Assembly: GCA_009760855.2 (NCBI GenBank)
Contig: WPIO01000052.1
Location: forward strand, 498,001-562,000
Length of the DNA stretch: 64,000 nucleotides
Direction: 5' to 3'
Origin: Cristatella mucedo
Taxonomy: Eukaryota; Bryozoa; Phylactolaemata; Cristatellidae
The notes beneath the pieces are model-generated. The model did no database searches, was not told the origin of the DNA, and saw only the letters and a list, made by a program, of their open reading frames with translations. The position numbers were made by a program, and so were the translations under genes. This document shows positions 1-36,171 of this stretch, piece after piece. Position 1 is the first letter of the stretch. Each line of letters opens with the position of its first letter.

Positions 1-630
1 GTGATCTTCGTGTCATCGAGGGTAGCTAGTGACTGAAGCTGACAGCCCCACCAGTAGCTCAGGCTCTCTGCCCTCTCTACTCTACTCGATGGTTCCCTTC
101 ACAGAACGTGAGAATGTGTTTCTCAGACAGAACTTGCCTACTAGCACAGTTCCTACTTAAAAAACTAAAGAAGGGTTGCCGAAACTGAAATCGAAGGTAT
201 TTTGATATCAGTATAAGTTGCCATGTACTATAATTGTATCAGCATCCAAAGAGTTTGTGAATCTGAAATGTAATGCAACCCTGTTAACTTGATTGATGTC
301 TTCGTACGTCTGAGGCCTGGTTACAAGTGTGGCTGCTAGTCCAATGGAGCAAATGTAAATAGGTATTATTGGAACTTAAGAATGTTTCGCCTGTTGCACA
401 AGAAAGCCCTTGCGTTCTTTAATGTGGCTCACTCCATTTCTTCTTCAGAAAAGGGGGTGCTAACAAGCAGGAGCATTGCCTATGCAAATCATATTGCATT
501 GGGTATCTGGAGACGACCTTCTTTCTGCCTGTAGGTAAAGAAATATGTATACGCTGTTATGTATACGTATGTACATACGCTGTATATTTCTCTCTCACTC
601 ACTCACTGTTGGTGTTTAAATGCTTCTCAG

Positions 631-777
631 GTCCTTGGCAGCTCATGCTGCATCGAACAGTTTGTGTATGCTAAGCTTATTACTTTAGCTGGCATTCTCG
701 TCGGTTTGGCTCTAAAGTCGTTGGGAATTCTGATCCTGAAATTTCTGCGTCATCACTCAATTATGCGGACCCAGTAA
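631..777 (+). CDS. Last coding exon of a tetraspanin-like gene (partial)
   Basis: The acceptor is AAATGCTTCTCAG|GTC, followed by 49 codons to TAA at 775-777. The product reads VLGSSCCIEQFVYAKLITLA, then GILVGLALKSLGILILKFL and a short basic tail RHHSIMRTQ. A Cys-x-Glu helix, one glycine-rich transmembrane segment and a short tail are what the end of a tetraspanin (last EC2 cysteine, TM4, C-tail) looks like. AATAAA follows at 849-854. Upstream exons would lie to the left of, or unrecognised within, the first 600 bases. It could be another small membrane protein. Confidence 0.45.
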   Translation, partial: VLGSSCCIEQFVYAKLITLAGILVGLALKSLGILILKFLRHHSIMRTQ

Positions 778-848
778 AGTCTGGTAGCACTTCCATTGTG
801 ATCTGCTGCTCTATGATGACGTCAGTTGATTTGGATTTGCTTGTGTCC

Positions 849-854
849 AAATAA
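849..854 (+). terminator. Polyadenylation signal AATAAA
   Basis: This canonical hexamer lies 72 bases after the TAA of the tetraspanin-like exon on the same strand, which supports that exon as a 3'-terminal one. Confidence 0.45.
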
Positions 855-1367
855 AAATGTTACGGTATCCAAAATCGCTTGATATCATTTCAGGCTGCCG
901 TTGTTGGTCGCTGCCGATGCAAAGGCGAGTGCGATCTCTCACGGCTCAGGGTCGAAGCCAGGTCACTATCGCACTTTGTCAAGCCGCAAGTGTCAAAACA
1001 AGCCGGTGGATCAAACTAGTGTTGAGTCGATCCATTGGCGTTTGCCGTTTTCTCAACAGCACACTAGATCTGTTGTTCACACACAGCTGTGAAGCTGCAG
1101 CCTGCTTGCAGCCTCACAACGACGGCACCGTTGCTGCCTCTGCTGCTCCCGAGCTGCTCACAGACACAGCGGAACTAGGACTCCTCACAGGCAGCTCGTC
1201 CTGCTGCAACAGCAACATCTGCTCGTCCAGCTGCTGAATGGGTGACACATCGGATTGGGCACCTTGAATCGCATATCATTATCTCTAGGATGGGTGCTGG
1301 CTGAAGAATCAGCCAGGATCAGCCGGGATCCAGGGGGCTGAATCAGCAAACAACTTCTGTAATGCAG

Positions 1368-1468
1368 GTACAAATAAGGAAACGAGCGCATGCCAACATT
1401 GTGCGGCCATCGGTGACCACTGCCACGTTAAGGCAGACAGCAAGTCCTACATGCAGCAGCAGCTGCCG
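1368..1468 (+). CDS. Exon-like segment with Cys/His cluster, unidentified
   Basis: It is bounded by TTCTGTAATGCAG|GT and CTGCCG|GTGAGT and open throughout (33 codons after two leading bases). It encodes TNKETSACQHCAAIGDHCHV and then KADSKSYMQQQLP. The C-x2-C...H-C-H spacing could bind zinc. I recognise no family. It may be an internal exon of a plus-strand gene converging on RIN. The opposite strand at 1447-1740 also carries a coding-looking reading, so the strand is not certain. Confidence 0.25.
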
Positions 1469-2438
1469 GTGAGTAATCCATTTATTCGACCATCTGCAAT
1501 GCGGTTACAAGATGCAAACAAGGCGAGGCTAACAGCCGTATAGACCTCATCAAAAACGTAAGAAAAATATTCTCCTGAAAATCTGCCCAACTCTGCCACC
1601 ACACTCTCATCCATGACATTTCGACCGAGACCTCGCGAGGTGCTCCTAGTCGTGAGATCATAACGCCTGCACGGCCGAGGCGCCGGTGCAAGCAATTCGA
1701 TTCTTGAGCAACAAGGACCAGAGCCGCAGCAGCACAAGATACGACGAGACGAAAGCGACTAAAAGGCGAGTGAACGCCAGCAAGGGGGAGGAGAGGGGTG
1801 GAGGAGGAGTGTCGGAGCACCTTCGATGCTGTGGAGACCATTACCGTGTGCATTTGCCACAGCAGAAGAACTGGGCCAGTACTCCCCCAGCAGCAGCTGG
1901 CTGGCTGGCTGGCTGGGGGGGGGCTGGCAATGCAGCGGCAGCTACTGAGCCTAGCCGGCCAACACGTTCGGCTCGCGAGCCGGCACGAAAAAGCAAAGAG
2001 CGGGCGGTCGCCAGCTAGCTGCGACTCGACAGGCACTTCATGCTCGACAGCCGAGCTTTCGAGCAGCTGGCGTGTGCGGCATGCAGCTGCTGCATCATGG
2101 GCCATCGCGTGGCCATCACGCATCATGTGCCCATGATGCGTGTGCTGCTGCATCATGGGCCTCAAGGTAAAGCTCGTACAACGGCGGACAGAGTGACAAC
2201 GAGTGTAACGAGTGTAACAGAGTGTAACGAGAGAGAACGCGAAGAAGAAAGACGGCTGCTCGACGGACTGAGCTCGAAGGGGCCCGGAAGCACCATAACG
2301 AAACATTCCGCGCGTGCCACACGAGCGCGGCAACGCTAAAGGGGGCGGAGGGGAAGAGTCGGCGGCTGCTTCTTCTCTAAATTGTCATTCCAGCGCATCT
2401 ATTCATTCTAAAGATGTCATCCTAGCGCATCCGGTGCG
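1469..2438. other. Region below the RIN stop codon, no gene assigned
   Basis: This stretch should include the RIN 3' UTR. Open frames exist on both strands, including a minus-strand reading around 1480-1620 (MDESVVAELGRFSGEYFSYV), but none has a family match or clear splice sites. A short GGCT repeat and a G tract lie at 1900-1925. No AATAAA was noticed on the minus strand. Confidence 0.3.
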
Positions 2439-27959
<25,521 letters not shown>

Positions 27960-28020
27960 GGACTGACAGCTCACCAACCCTCTCTGCCAGAGGCTTCGCG
28001 CGAGACTGCGGCGGTCCCGG

Positions 28021-28021
<1 letters not shown>

Positions 28022-28085
<64 letters not shown>
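28022..28085. repeat. (CT)n tract just upstream of the RIN start exon
   Basis: On the RIN sense strand this is a GA repeat about 65-125 bases before the ATG. GA repeats near promoters can bind GAGA-type factors in animals; that role here is inference. Confidence 0.9.
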
Positions 28086-28087
<2 letters not shown>

Positions 28088-28200
28088 ACAGCTACGGCGG
28101 TCGGTTCATCGGGCTGCGATTCAACGAGAAGGAAGCCCGAGCCGAGCTACGCTACCGACACTCCGCGAGAGCTGCCGGATGGCTAGTGCACCCCGGCACG

Positions 28201-29219
28201 ACGCCTACATTTACCATAAGAACGCTGGGTTCTGCACGAGCTCAGTACGCCGTCGGCCTGAGCACGGATTAAGCAGGGGAGGGGCTAGGCTGGAAGGCAT
28301 AAAGATTCGCGGCGGGTCAGAGGCCACGTACCAGTGCGCCGGGCCCCACCCCACCCGCCCCCAACAGCCTTGCTGACGGACGCCAGCTCTCATTGCTAGG
28401 CGCATGCGCTGCATCGAATGCTATAGCTGCTATAGCGGGGCGTATCGCGCTAGAGACACCTATCTCGAGGGCGCCCCCCACCCCGCGATTCGCAGCGTGC
28501 CCGAGGAGAAATTTCGAAACGCTAGATCGTAAGCGGTTACTCAGTGATGCCGGAAGCTACTCGAGCTAGACGTTAAAAGTGCTGGCTCAAGTCAGTCTTT
28601 ACTGCTGTCTGAAACCTGGGGCTAATCAGAAATGCTGTACGAAAAAGCTAGCCCCGAGCATCTGGTGGCAAACCTGGCGCCAGACTCTTCAGAGTGCTGC
28701 CAGCGCTGCTTCGGCTTTTGGTTCTTACTGCTAATGATATACTATGCCAGCTGTAATCTCTTTCTTCAGACTTACCGTGTCAATACTTTTGGGACCTTGT
28801 CAGCATGTCCAAGACGCAGAATGGCGGTAGCTAGTCTTATGCTCACAGTTACGGACGTTAACGCTAGGCATCAAAAGTATAGCTGACTTAAAATTGAGAT
28901 TTGATAACTCACTTGCAAATAGGGGAAATGAGGGAAGTTGTGTTGCTTCCGGGTGCTAGCAATAACCACAGTAGGTGGCTCCCAGGAAAACGCCTAGTAA
29001 GTCATTGCGAATCAGCTAGGTTTCTTTGTTAGTGGCCCATCGAAAACCCTTAGACGATGCCGTCCACAAAGTAAGAAAGATCGAATATCCTTATATACGA
29101 TTCAAAGCACGATACCTCTTGCAGGTCTAGCAGTTCAAACCGTGATCATTTGAATGCATGAATACGTTACAAAACTAACAGATTTTTCTATGTTTACTTG
29201 TCAGTCTGAATGCATCAGT
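28201..29219. other. No gene recognised
   Basis: Unique sequence upstream of RIN that becomes AT-richer after 28.6 kb. No domain, repeat family or splice-consistent exon was recognised. Confidence 0.4.
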
Positions 29220-29283
29220 CAGCTGCTTCTAGCTAAACGGAAAAAAGCTGCTAGAACTCTACAACTTTGAAAATTCATTAGAT

Positions 29284-29535
29284 TTAATGGTGGAGCTGAA
29301 TTTGTGAAAAGAAGCCGCGACATACAACGGCTTTCAGATATGTACCTCGATGTACCCAGGACCGGTAATTTTTTTGTTTGCAGATATGTTGCTTCCGGTT
29401 TACTTTCCGGGTCAGACATGGTTTGCACAGCAATTCTTTCCCTTTAAAGTCGAATTCATCATAACTTTCGATCGGATATCTAACATGTTTGTCTTTTGAA
29501 AGGTACCCTAAACAAAGCATTCGATGGTTTGACAC
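29284..29535 (-). CDS. Unidentified short ORF with CxxC
   Basis: It encodes about 83 codons of AT-rich but coding-like sequence, including KDKHVRYPIESYDEFDFKGK, then ELLCKPCLTRKVNRKQH. A C-x2-C...H arrangement after 'FKGKELLC' recalls BED/CGGBP1-like zinc fingers of transposase origin, but the match is only by pattern. No flanking terminal repeats were found. Confidence 0.25.
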   Translation of the reverse strand: MSNHRMLCLGYLSKDKHVRYPIESYDEFDFKGKELLCKPCLTRKVNRKQHICKQKNYRSWVHRGTYLKAVVCRGFFSQIQLHH

Positions 29536-29539
29536 ATTT

Positions 29540-32110
29540 TTTTTTTAGTATTTCCACGACATTTACCCTTAAGGCTAGCTCGGGTTCGGCCATCCCCTTC
29601 GTTCCCACACTCGAAAGTAGCACCGTCCTCCTCCACAGACATTAATTGGAGCTGCCCTGGTGTCCTCCCCTGCCCCTGCTAAGCCATTGATTGTACGAGC
29701 ACAGTTTCGAGAGCCAAAAGTGCTTCATCGGCGGTGGACGACAACACTGGAAGGTGTCGGCAGAGGCAGCGAACAGCTTGCTAGCCGTGTCTGCATCAGC
29801 TTGCGAGCTGCAGCATCGTGCACCTTCTAGGCCAGAGCGGCCAACAGCAGACGGCAGCAACGAAAAAGCCAGCCCTCCCCTCCCCCACTACCGGCGGCTC
29901 TTCGGGCCCAGCGTCTCTCTGCCCAGCCTCCCAGGCGGCAGCAGCTCCCTGAGAGATGCTGCCGTGGCCACCCCAGTGCCTAGTGCTCGTGAGCCACCTC
30001 TATCGCGTGACTCGGAGCCGAGCAAAGCCGTATGCGATTGTGTCGTTCTGTTTACACGAGTGTTGACACTTTGCCGAGCCCAAACACTTGCAGCTGGTTT
30101 GTACACATCTTCGCGTGAGAGCTGCGTCAGGCAGAAGCTGTGGCACGAGCTGCAGCTTCAATAACTGCAACGTGTCGTTCCCTCCTTCGCAGGTGCCCTA
30201 GTGTGTTAAAGCAGACAGCCGAAACATAGCGAACTTGCAGGTGGATATAGTTTTAAAGAGCTGGCGTTGAATCAACAATTGGCACAGCATCGAACTGACA
30301 AACTCGAATGCCGTTGAGCGAACAAGGGCAACTGGAGCTAGAACTGTCACCTTCTAATATTAGAACTAGCAACCAACCAAGTTCTCACAGCACCACAACT
30401 AGGCCTGACCGTTGCATTGCTGAAAGTTGTAATGTTCACTACCGATGTACTAGCCACAGTGAAGGTCTATCTGTTCTTTCTTTTAGATAACCGGCATACC
30501 ATGTTGCTACTGTCCTGCTAGAGTTCCTCAGCAGGCTCCACCTATCTGCAGTGGTGCATCACCAGCCGTAGCACCGGCATATGTAGACATACCAGGTAGA
30601 GCAGAGGCATCCTGCACTCACAAGTCAACAGCAACAGGATACGGCACGGGGCGACACCGATGTACATATATGGATGGGTCTTGATATTGGACCACTGTAA
30701 TTGTAGCAAAAAATTGAAAGCCCAGACCGACTGGGGGCCATCTGCTGTAGGATTAGAGGTAGGACAATTTGTTTCGTGAACCAAGGAGCGATCGTAAAAC
30801 TTGACGATCGAGCAATCACCGATTCTGGCATCTACTACTCCACACAGAGCTTAACAGCCTCGATGCATAAACGATTACTCGGCGTCAGAGATCAACTACT
30901 GACACCGTAAAAAGCTCCAGGAAAAACCTGCTAGCAGGCCAAGCCCTGGATGAAAAATAGGACAAACACAAAACCGCCAAGGGCTGCCAAGAATAAAGAT
31001 TGATGTGGGCCACCTGTCGGCTATTGCAGCAGCTGCCACGATGTGGTTCATCGAGGTTAATTCTAAATCTCAGAAAGCATGTCTGGCCAGTATGACAGAC
31101 ATCCTCAGCACAGTCATGGTGCTCTTTTGTGCCCTGGCACTCGGTATGGCTATTATCACTCAGCTTCAGCACATAGATCGGACAGAATTATAGCTATGTA
31201 AAATACAATGTAAATTCAGCCCCTGGCGTGATGGCATTTATAGAGAAGCTAAAACACCTGTTCCCGACAGGATTTGCTCCATCTGCCTGAGCTCCACTGT
31301 CCTGTGCATGCTCATGTGTGCACACATGTTGTACCCATTACCACTCGACCAACTGACACGTTTTCTGTTCAGCATGTGTAGAGTTTCAGGAAAGAGAATT
31401 AGTTCCCTTAGGCAGCAATCCAATTGTATTATCTTTTCTGTTAGTCCTCAAGCAATCCGAGGCGTTTGTCTCTAGCCAACTGCTCTCAGGCTAATCAGCA
31501 CTAAAACATTCGAAATGAATCTAACCAAACCTTTTGTCGTGGGCTGGATTATCTGGTGCTGGGCTGGACCCTCTGTAGCTCAACGAAGTTGTGATCTTCT
31601 TGGGTAGGGTCAAGCCTGCATTACTGCTGGTGAAGTGGCCGAGCCAGGGGAGGGCATGTGGGCATTTGCCACCACCCCCTGCCCCTCCCCCCATACAGTA
31701 GGACCACGACCTGGGCAGCCCCCTATTCCTGCAGCCCCAGGGAGAGCCCCCCCCCCCCGACATTCACCGTCGTAAAATTACTGTATGTCCTAATTCAACT
31801 CGATGAGCTGTGCAACTTACAGAAATCACATGTTGCACTTGATTATGATTCTACCCTGTGCTTGACGTAGACAGCATCCAGAAAGTATCTTGCTAATACT
31901 ATTTGCCAATGAAGTATACGACATTCTCAAACCGAAGCCGTGTAATGGATTGCTGATTCCACGGCATCACTATTCACGACTGTCAATGCTGGCAGGACAT
32001 AGACATGATGGCTTGAGGCAGGCTATAGAGACTTGCTTGTCTCGTGAGATGGCTAGAACTATCAGCTTACGTTGGACCTATATAAATACTAGCATATCTA
32101 GCAGCCTCTT
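29540..32110. other. No gene recognised; weak ORFs only
   Basis: A plus-strand frame at 29691-30164 and smaller ORFs at 30.5-31.2 kb (one with a hydrophobic segment, ILSTVMVLFCALALGMAII) have no family match. A C9 tract lies at 31750. A tail-like motif (31370-31420) may be a LINE/SINE remnant. Confidence 0.3.
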
Positions 32111-32120
32111 TTTTATGGCT

Positions 32121-32250
32121 GCAGAAGAGCCTTGCCGGCTATCACCACTGCTTGCAGCTGCAATAAAGGATTGCCCACCGCAGTATTCGAACCCACGACC
32201 TCGGAACTGAGGACGTGATGAGCAACCGCTTTAAGTAGTTAAGGCGTTAA
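32121..32250 (-). mobile_element. SINE family 1 (minus strand)
   Basis: The reverse complement of the same body: on the plus strand 'CCACCGCAGTATTCGAACCC', then ACGACCTCGGAACTGAGGAC and AGAGCCTTGCCGGCTATCAC. Confidence 0.75.
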
Positions 32251-32812
32251 TGAGTAGACCTTGCAGACGGCTGCTTTAGGAGTTTCTCGTGGCATGTGCA
32301 TCTGACCCTTGGCTGCTTTCCATCTAAGCAATGCCTGCCTCGAACAGCTAATCGAACATAAGCTATCGTCACGATGGAGGGTACACTTAGCTGCACTTGC
32401 CATTCGTGTCTTCAGATTTGGCTTCAGTGTTTGAATAATAAATGGTTTCGCCTCGATAACCGTGTAGATCATGACTATAACCTAATACTGTACCCCACCA
32501 TTGCAATGATATAAAGGTAGAATTGATTACTAATTTGGTTGATGGTACAGTTATGGTATCATTGCCAACAGCCCTAAATCTGGCTCTTTTTTCCAGCAAG
32601 CCCCCACAGATAGTCATTAATAGGGCCACCGGAATAAGCAGTCTCTTGTTTACTAAAGAGCTTCGATGGTTCTATGTTGAACTGCAGACATTAGGCAGAC
32701 GATCCACTCTGAAACCATAAGGCTTGCCAAATCTTAGTTCTATCCTTATCTATCTGGATTGCAATGCCAAAAGCAATCAGCTTGGGCACTGAGGTTCTCA
32801 TCATAACAGAGT

Positions 32813-32813
<1 letters not shown>

Positions 32814-32874
<61 letters not shown>

Positions 32875-32886
32875 TTCTCTCTTTCG
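32814..32886. repeat. (CT)n microsatellite
   Basis: CT repeats ending in TTCTCT units. Confidence 0.95.
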
Positions 32887-33367
32887 TACAGAACATTGCC
32901 TTGCAGCAGATGCCTTTGCTCTGTAAATCATCTTGTTTGGAAATTACTGCCACAATGCTTATGACGTGATGCCAATTACTCTGCTGTCCCTTTTCTGTGC
33001 TGCCACCTACTTCTTAGACTGTACTGCTACTTTAGCTGTGCATTTTATGTACTGTTTTGAGTGGTATAAAAGATTGTCTACTTCTGATTGTGCACTGAAA
33101 ATCCCATGGGTTTTGAGTTAACAACAGGGGCTCAACAAAACAGGGAACCACTTAGTCCTGATAGGAGCTTTCGGCAGAGTTGCAAACAGAGATTATAAAC
33201 TAAATATAAACACTAAAATGCACATAAATGCAATAAATGCAATAAAATGCTCTACGTATATTTTTTTATAGACAAATCAGATATGTTTAAATCCCAGAAA
33301 AAAGTGCCGATTGGTTGAGGATCTCTATAACCTTGGCTGTACAGTGCAATCGGCAGAGGCTTTAGGG

Positions 33368-33739
33368 CAGGGGTTGGCAAACTTTTTCAGACCGCTAGGC
33401 CATTTTTCAGGAGGTCAAGAAGGCACACTCTAGGTCAGAAGAAACCACAGGCACTCTGCCTGCCGGTGGAGTGGGCGTGGTGAGACCAACAAACAAACAG
33501 TCGCAAAGGACGAACAGACGTGCACTGCACGGCAATTATAGAGGTAGACGTATCTGTTTCAAGTTCTAAAAATGAACAGGGGCCACAACTTGAGCTGCAA
33601 CAGCAATAATGAACTGGAACGAAACCGTGACAACTCAATTAGGCTGGATCCATCAATAAATAACTAGGGGGCAGCTAGGCCGGACTGGAGCACTAGCTAG
33701 GCTGGATCTGGCCCAAAGGCTGGAGTTTGCCGACCTCTG
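33368..33739. mobile_element. Non-autonomous hAT element (MITE), 372 bp
   Basis: The termini are CAGGGGTTGGCAAACT and, in reverse complement, CAGAGGTCGGCAAACT: the terminal inverted repeat type of Charlie-like hAT elements. Direct 8-bp flanks CTTTAGGG (33360-33367) and CTTTAAGG (33740-33747) are the expected hAT target duplication with one mismatch. The interior has no transposase ORF. GGCC-rich segments follow both termini. Confidence 0.8.
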
Positions 33740-34310
33740 CTTTAAGGAGTAAAGTCAATCGTCCAAGAACCAGTTTTTGTCTTCTGCAGAATAGAATAGC
33801 ATCAAATATTTATTATCGATTTATTTGGATCTTTGTTTTAATTCCAGCCATTTAGATCCTTGTTTTACTGGAATTTAAATGTCATTCTGTTTGTCATCTA
33901 GATCTGCTGGTACAAAAAACTATATGTAAATACTAGAGCTCACTGCCTGCGGACTCGCTTCGCTGAGTCATACTAGAACTACAGGTCGATCCCATGTCAC
34001 TCCCGAAAGCACTGGTCGCCAACTTGCAGCATGATAAAGAGAAGGACAGATAGACTTTCTGGCTTTAGTTAGTAGAGATATGAGCAGCAGCCCAGCCAGG
34101 ATTAAATTTCACACTGCATGAACTCTCTAAAATACAAGCTCACGAAATGCTGGTGTATTCATGCACATACATAGGGTGCACACACACACAGACACACACA
34201 CACACACACATCAAACACATAGGCACATATGCATGGTATGTCCATTTCCAATCCTCATTCAATGTCGATGTTGGTCTTCTTGCCGGTATCTATAGAGGCT
34301 TCTTTTTGCA

Positions 34311-34420
34311 TAATAATAATAACAATGTTACATTTGATATAGAAACCTCAGAGAACTTAATCCCTTTTTAGGCACTTAACATTTGCTGCAAAGGAAGCAT
34401 GATCAAATGGTTAGTGGATT
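34311..34420 (-). mobile_element. LINE family A, 3'-tail fragment
   Basis: A short copy of the tail (GTGCCTAAAAAGGGATTAAG on the minus strand) with an ATT repeat. Confidence 0.65.
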
Positions 34421-34794
34421 TCAGATGTCGGAAGAGTTCAGATGTCCGCATCGATCATTTTAATACTAATCAATTGCCTGCTTCGAAGAGGATGGGTTAT
34501 CAAAAGTCATATCAAGGATCATATTTAAAGTTGTCAATTATTGTTCCCTTATTAAGCTAGACTATTGCTAAGCACACCAAGCAAATTATAAAATTCACAA
34601 CAACTGGTCCAGACATTGCAAAAGCATGGGGCTACCATAGCAGATGTCTCACCAGGCCGGTCACTTTCAATTCGAGGGAACTTGAGAATTGCTATATCCA
34701 GAGTCGGAGCCAGGATTTTCAGTTGGGTGGCAAGACTTGAAAGCAATAAAAGTTATTGTGCTCAATCGCTTAGACTTTGAGTTCATAATAGAAA

Positions 34795-34862
34795 ACTCTC
34801 TTGAATAACACCCACTTGGTCTGTGTGGATTCGTGGAGTTACTGACAGAGATACATTGCATT
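34795..34862 (+). mobile_element. LINE family B, 3'-tail fragment
   Basis: Only the terminal segment is present (AACACCCACTTGGTCTGTGT, then CGTGGAGTTACTGACAGAGA). Confidence 0.5.
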
Positions 34863-34867
34863 AGACA

Positions 34868-35814
34868 TTGTTAATTCGACACGACCTCTTGCTCATCGAG
34901 GTTAGTCATCGAACTTATCGAATGGTTACTTATCGAGTAGAGATAGGACATCATTTCGGCATTGATGATGGCAGAGGGCGTAGGAATATGGGCGGCCTAG
35001 TTTGGCAGGCCCATGAGGAAAATTCCCACCTGCACCCAGACTCTGCCACTTGCCAAATCTGCGTGCTGATGAAAAGTTACATCTCGAGTGGTTTGCAAAA
35101 ATTGCATAGGTCTTGCACTTGACTGCATTTGCGGAATCTGCCTATACACAGCAGCTGCAAATGAGAGGATGTGGGGATTCGGGAGAACTGGTGATGGCAG
35201 ACAAATGATGGAGGCTAGGGATGAGGATGAGAGCATACTGTGCGAAATTAGAGTAGCCGTGAATGCATTTGCATCACGAAATTCTGAGAGTGAGCATAGG
35301 GAGAGATGATGTATACGGGATGACTTCATCAGTCGAGTGGAAGTCACCATGTGCTAGTTTAAAAGCAGCTTCGATCAAACTATCTTTTCCTGTCTCACAC
35401 ACACAAGAGACCATCGATACAGCCTGCACGCTAGCAAGCTCAGACACTTTTAAGTGGGGCTCAGGCCCTACAACTGCAGCGATGGAATCTTTTTCCCAAG
35501 GTTTACAACCGGAATGTGTTGTGCTCACTGCCAGCCTGCCGCAAGCACAGCATAGCTTTTGTATCGGTACAGCTTCTGCATATGAGCCTGTAGCTATGCA
35601 GGAAAGGTGGTTCAGCCAACGGAAGGGAGGTTTCTGGGTGGAGGCAAGCCACGAAGATCCGGTTTGGCAAAAAAAAGCCAAAGCACCCCATTGAATGTGC
35701 CACTGCCACTAACTGGTATGCTACCTTAGGGCAGCCAGTGTGGAATACGTGGTCTGGCATGCTAATTAGGCTGGCCCATATGTATTTTTTCAGGAAAAAC
35801 TGCTGCTGTTCCAC
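34868..35814. other. Overlapping unidentified ORFs on both strands
   Basis: Plus-strand 35263-35694 (143 codons) and minus-strand 35274-35681, 34997-35350 and 35503-35814 are all open over the same DNA. The two minus frames could be joined only by a frameshift near 35280. None matches a family I know. The long open stretches on both strands may mean an old coding sequence or chance. Confidence 0.2.
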
Positions 35815-36171
35815 TGCAAACCCATCTGGCTGTTATCAGCACTTAACCGAATAGGTGTGCTAGGAAAAGCTTCTGGCAATGGAGGGGGACAGTATACCGT
35901 GGAAGGAAGGCACTCAGTGGACAGCCGAGATACTTGACGTGAAGGGTTCTGCATCTTAAATCAGGATCAAATCCTACTAGCAGTATCATGTTGGTGAACT
36001 AATTTGATGGAAGAAATCAACTGAGGTTTGAAGTACCTTATTCGAAATCAGGGCCCCCCCCCCCCCGCAGTAGAACTGAAGGCAGCCAGCAATCAAAAAA
36101 AAAAAGCTGAAGCCCTACTGCCACAATTTATCCCCGAGAGAAAAGCACTGGCAACTCATATGCACTTAGGC

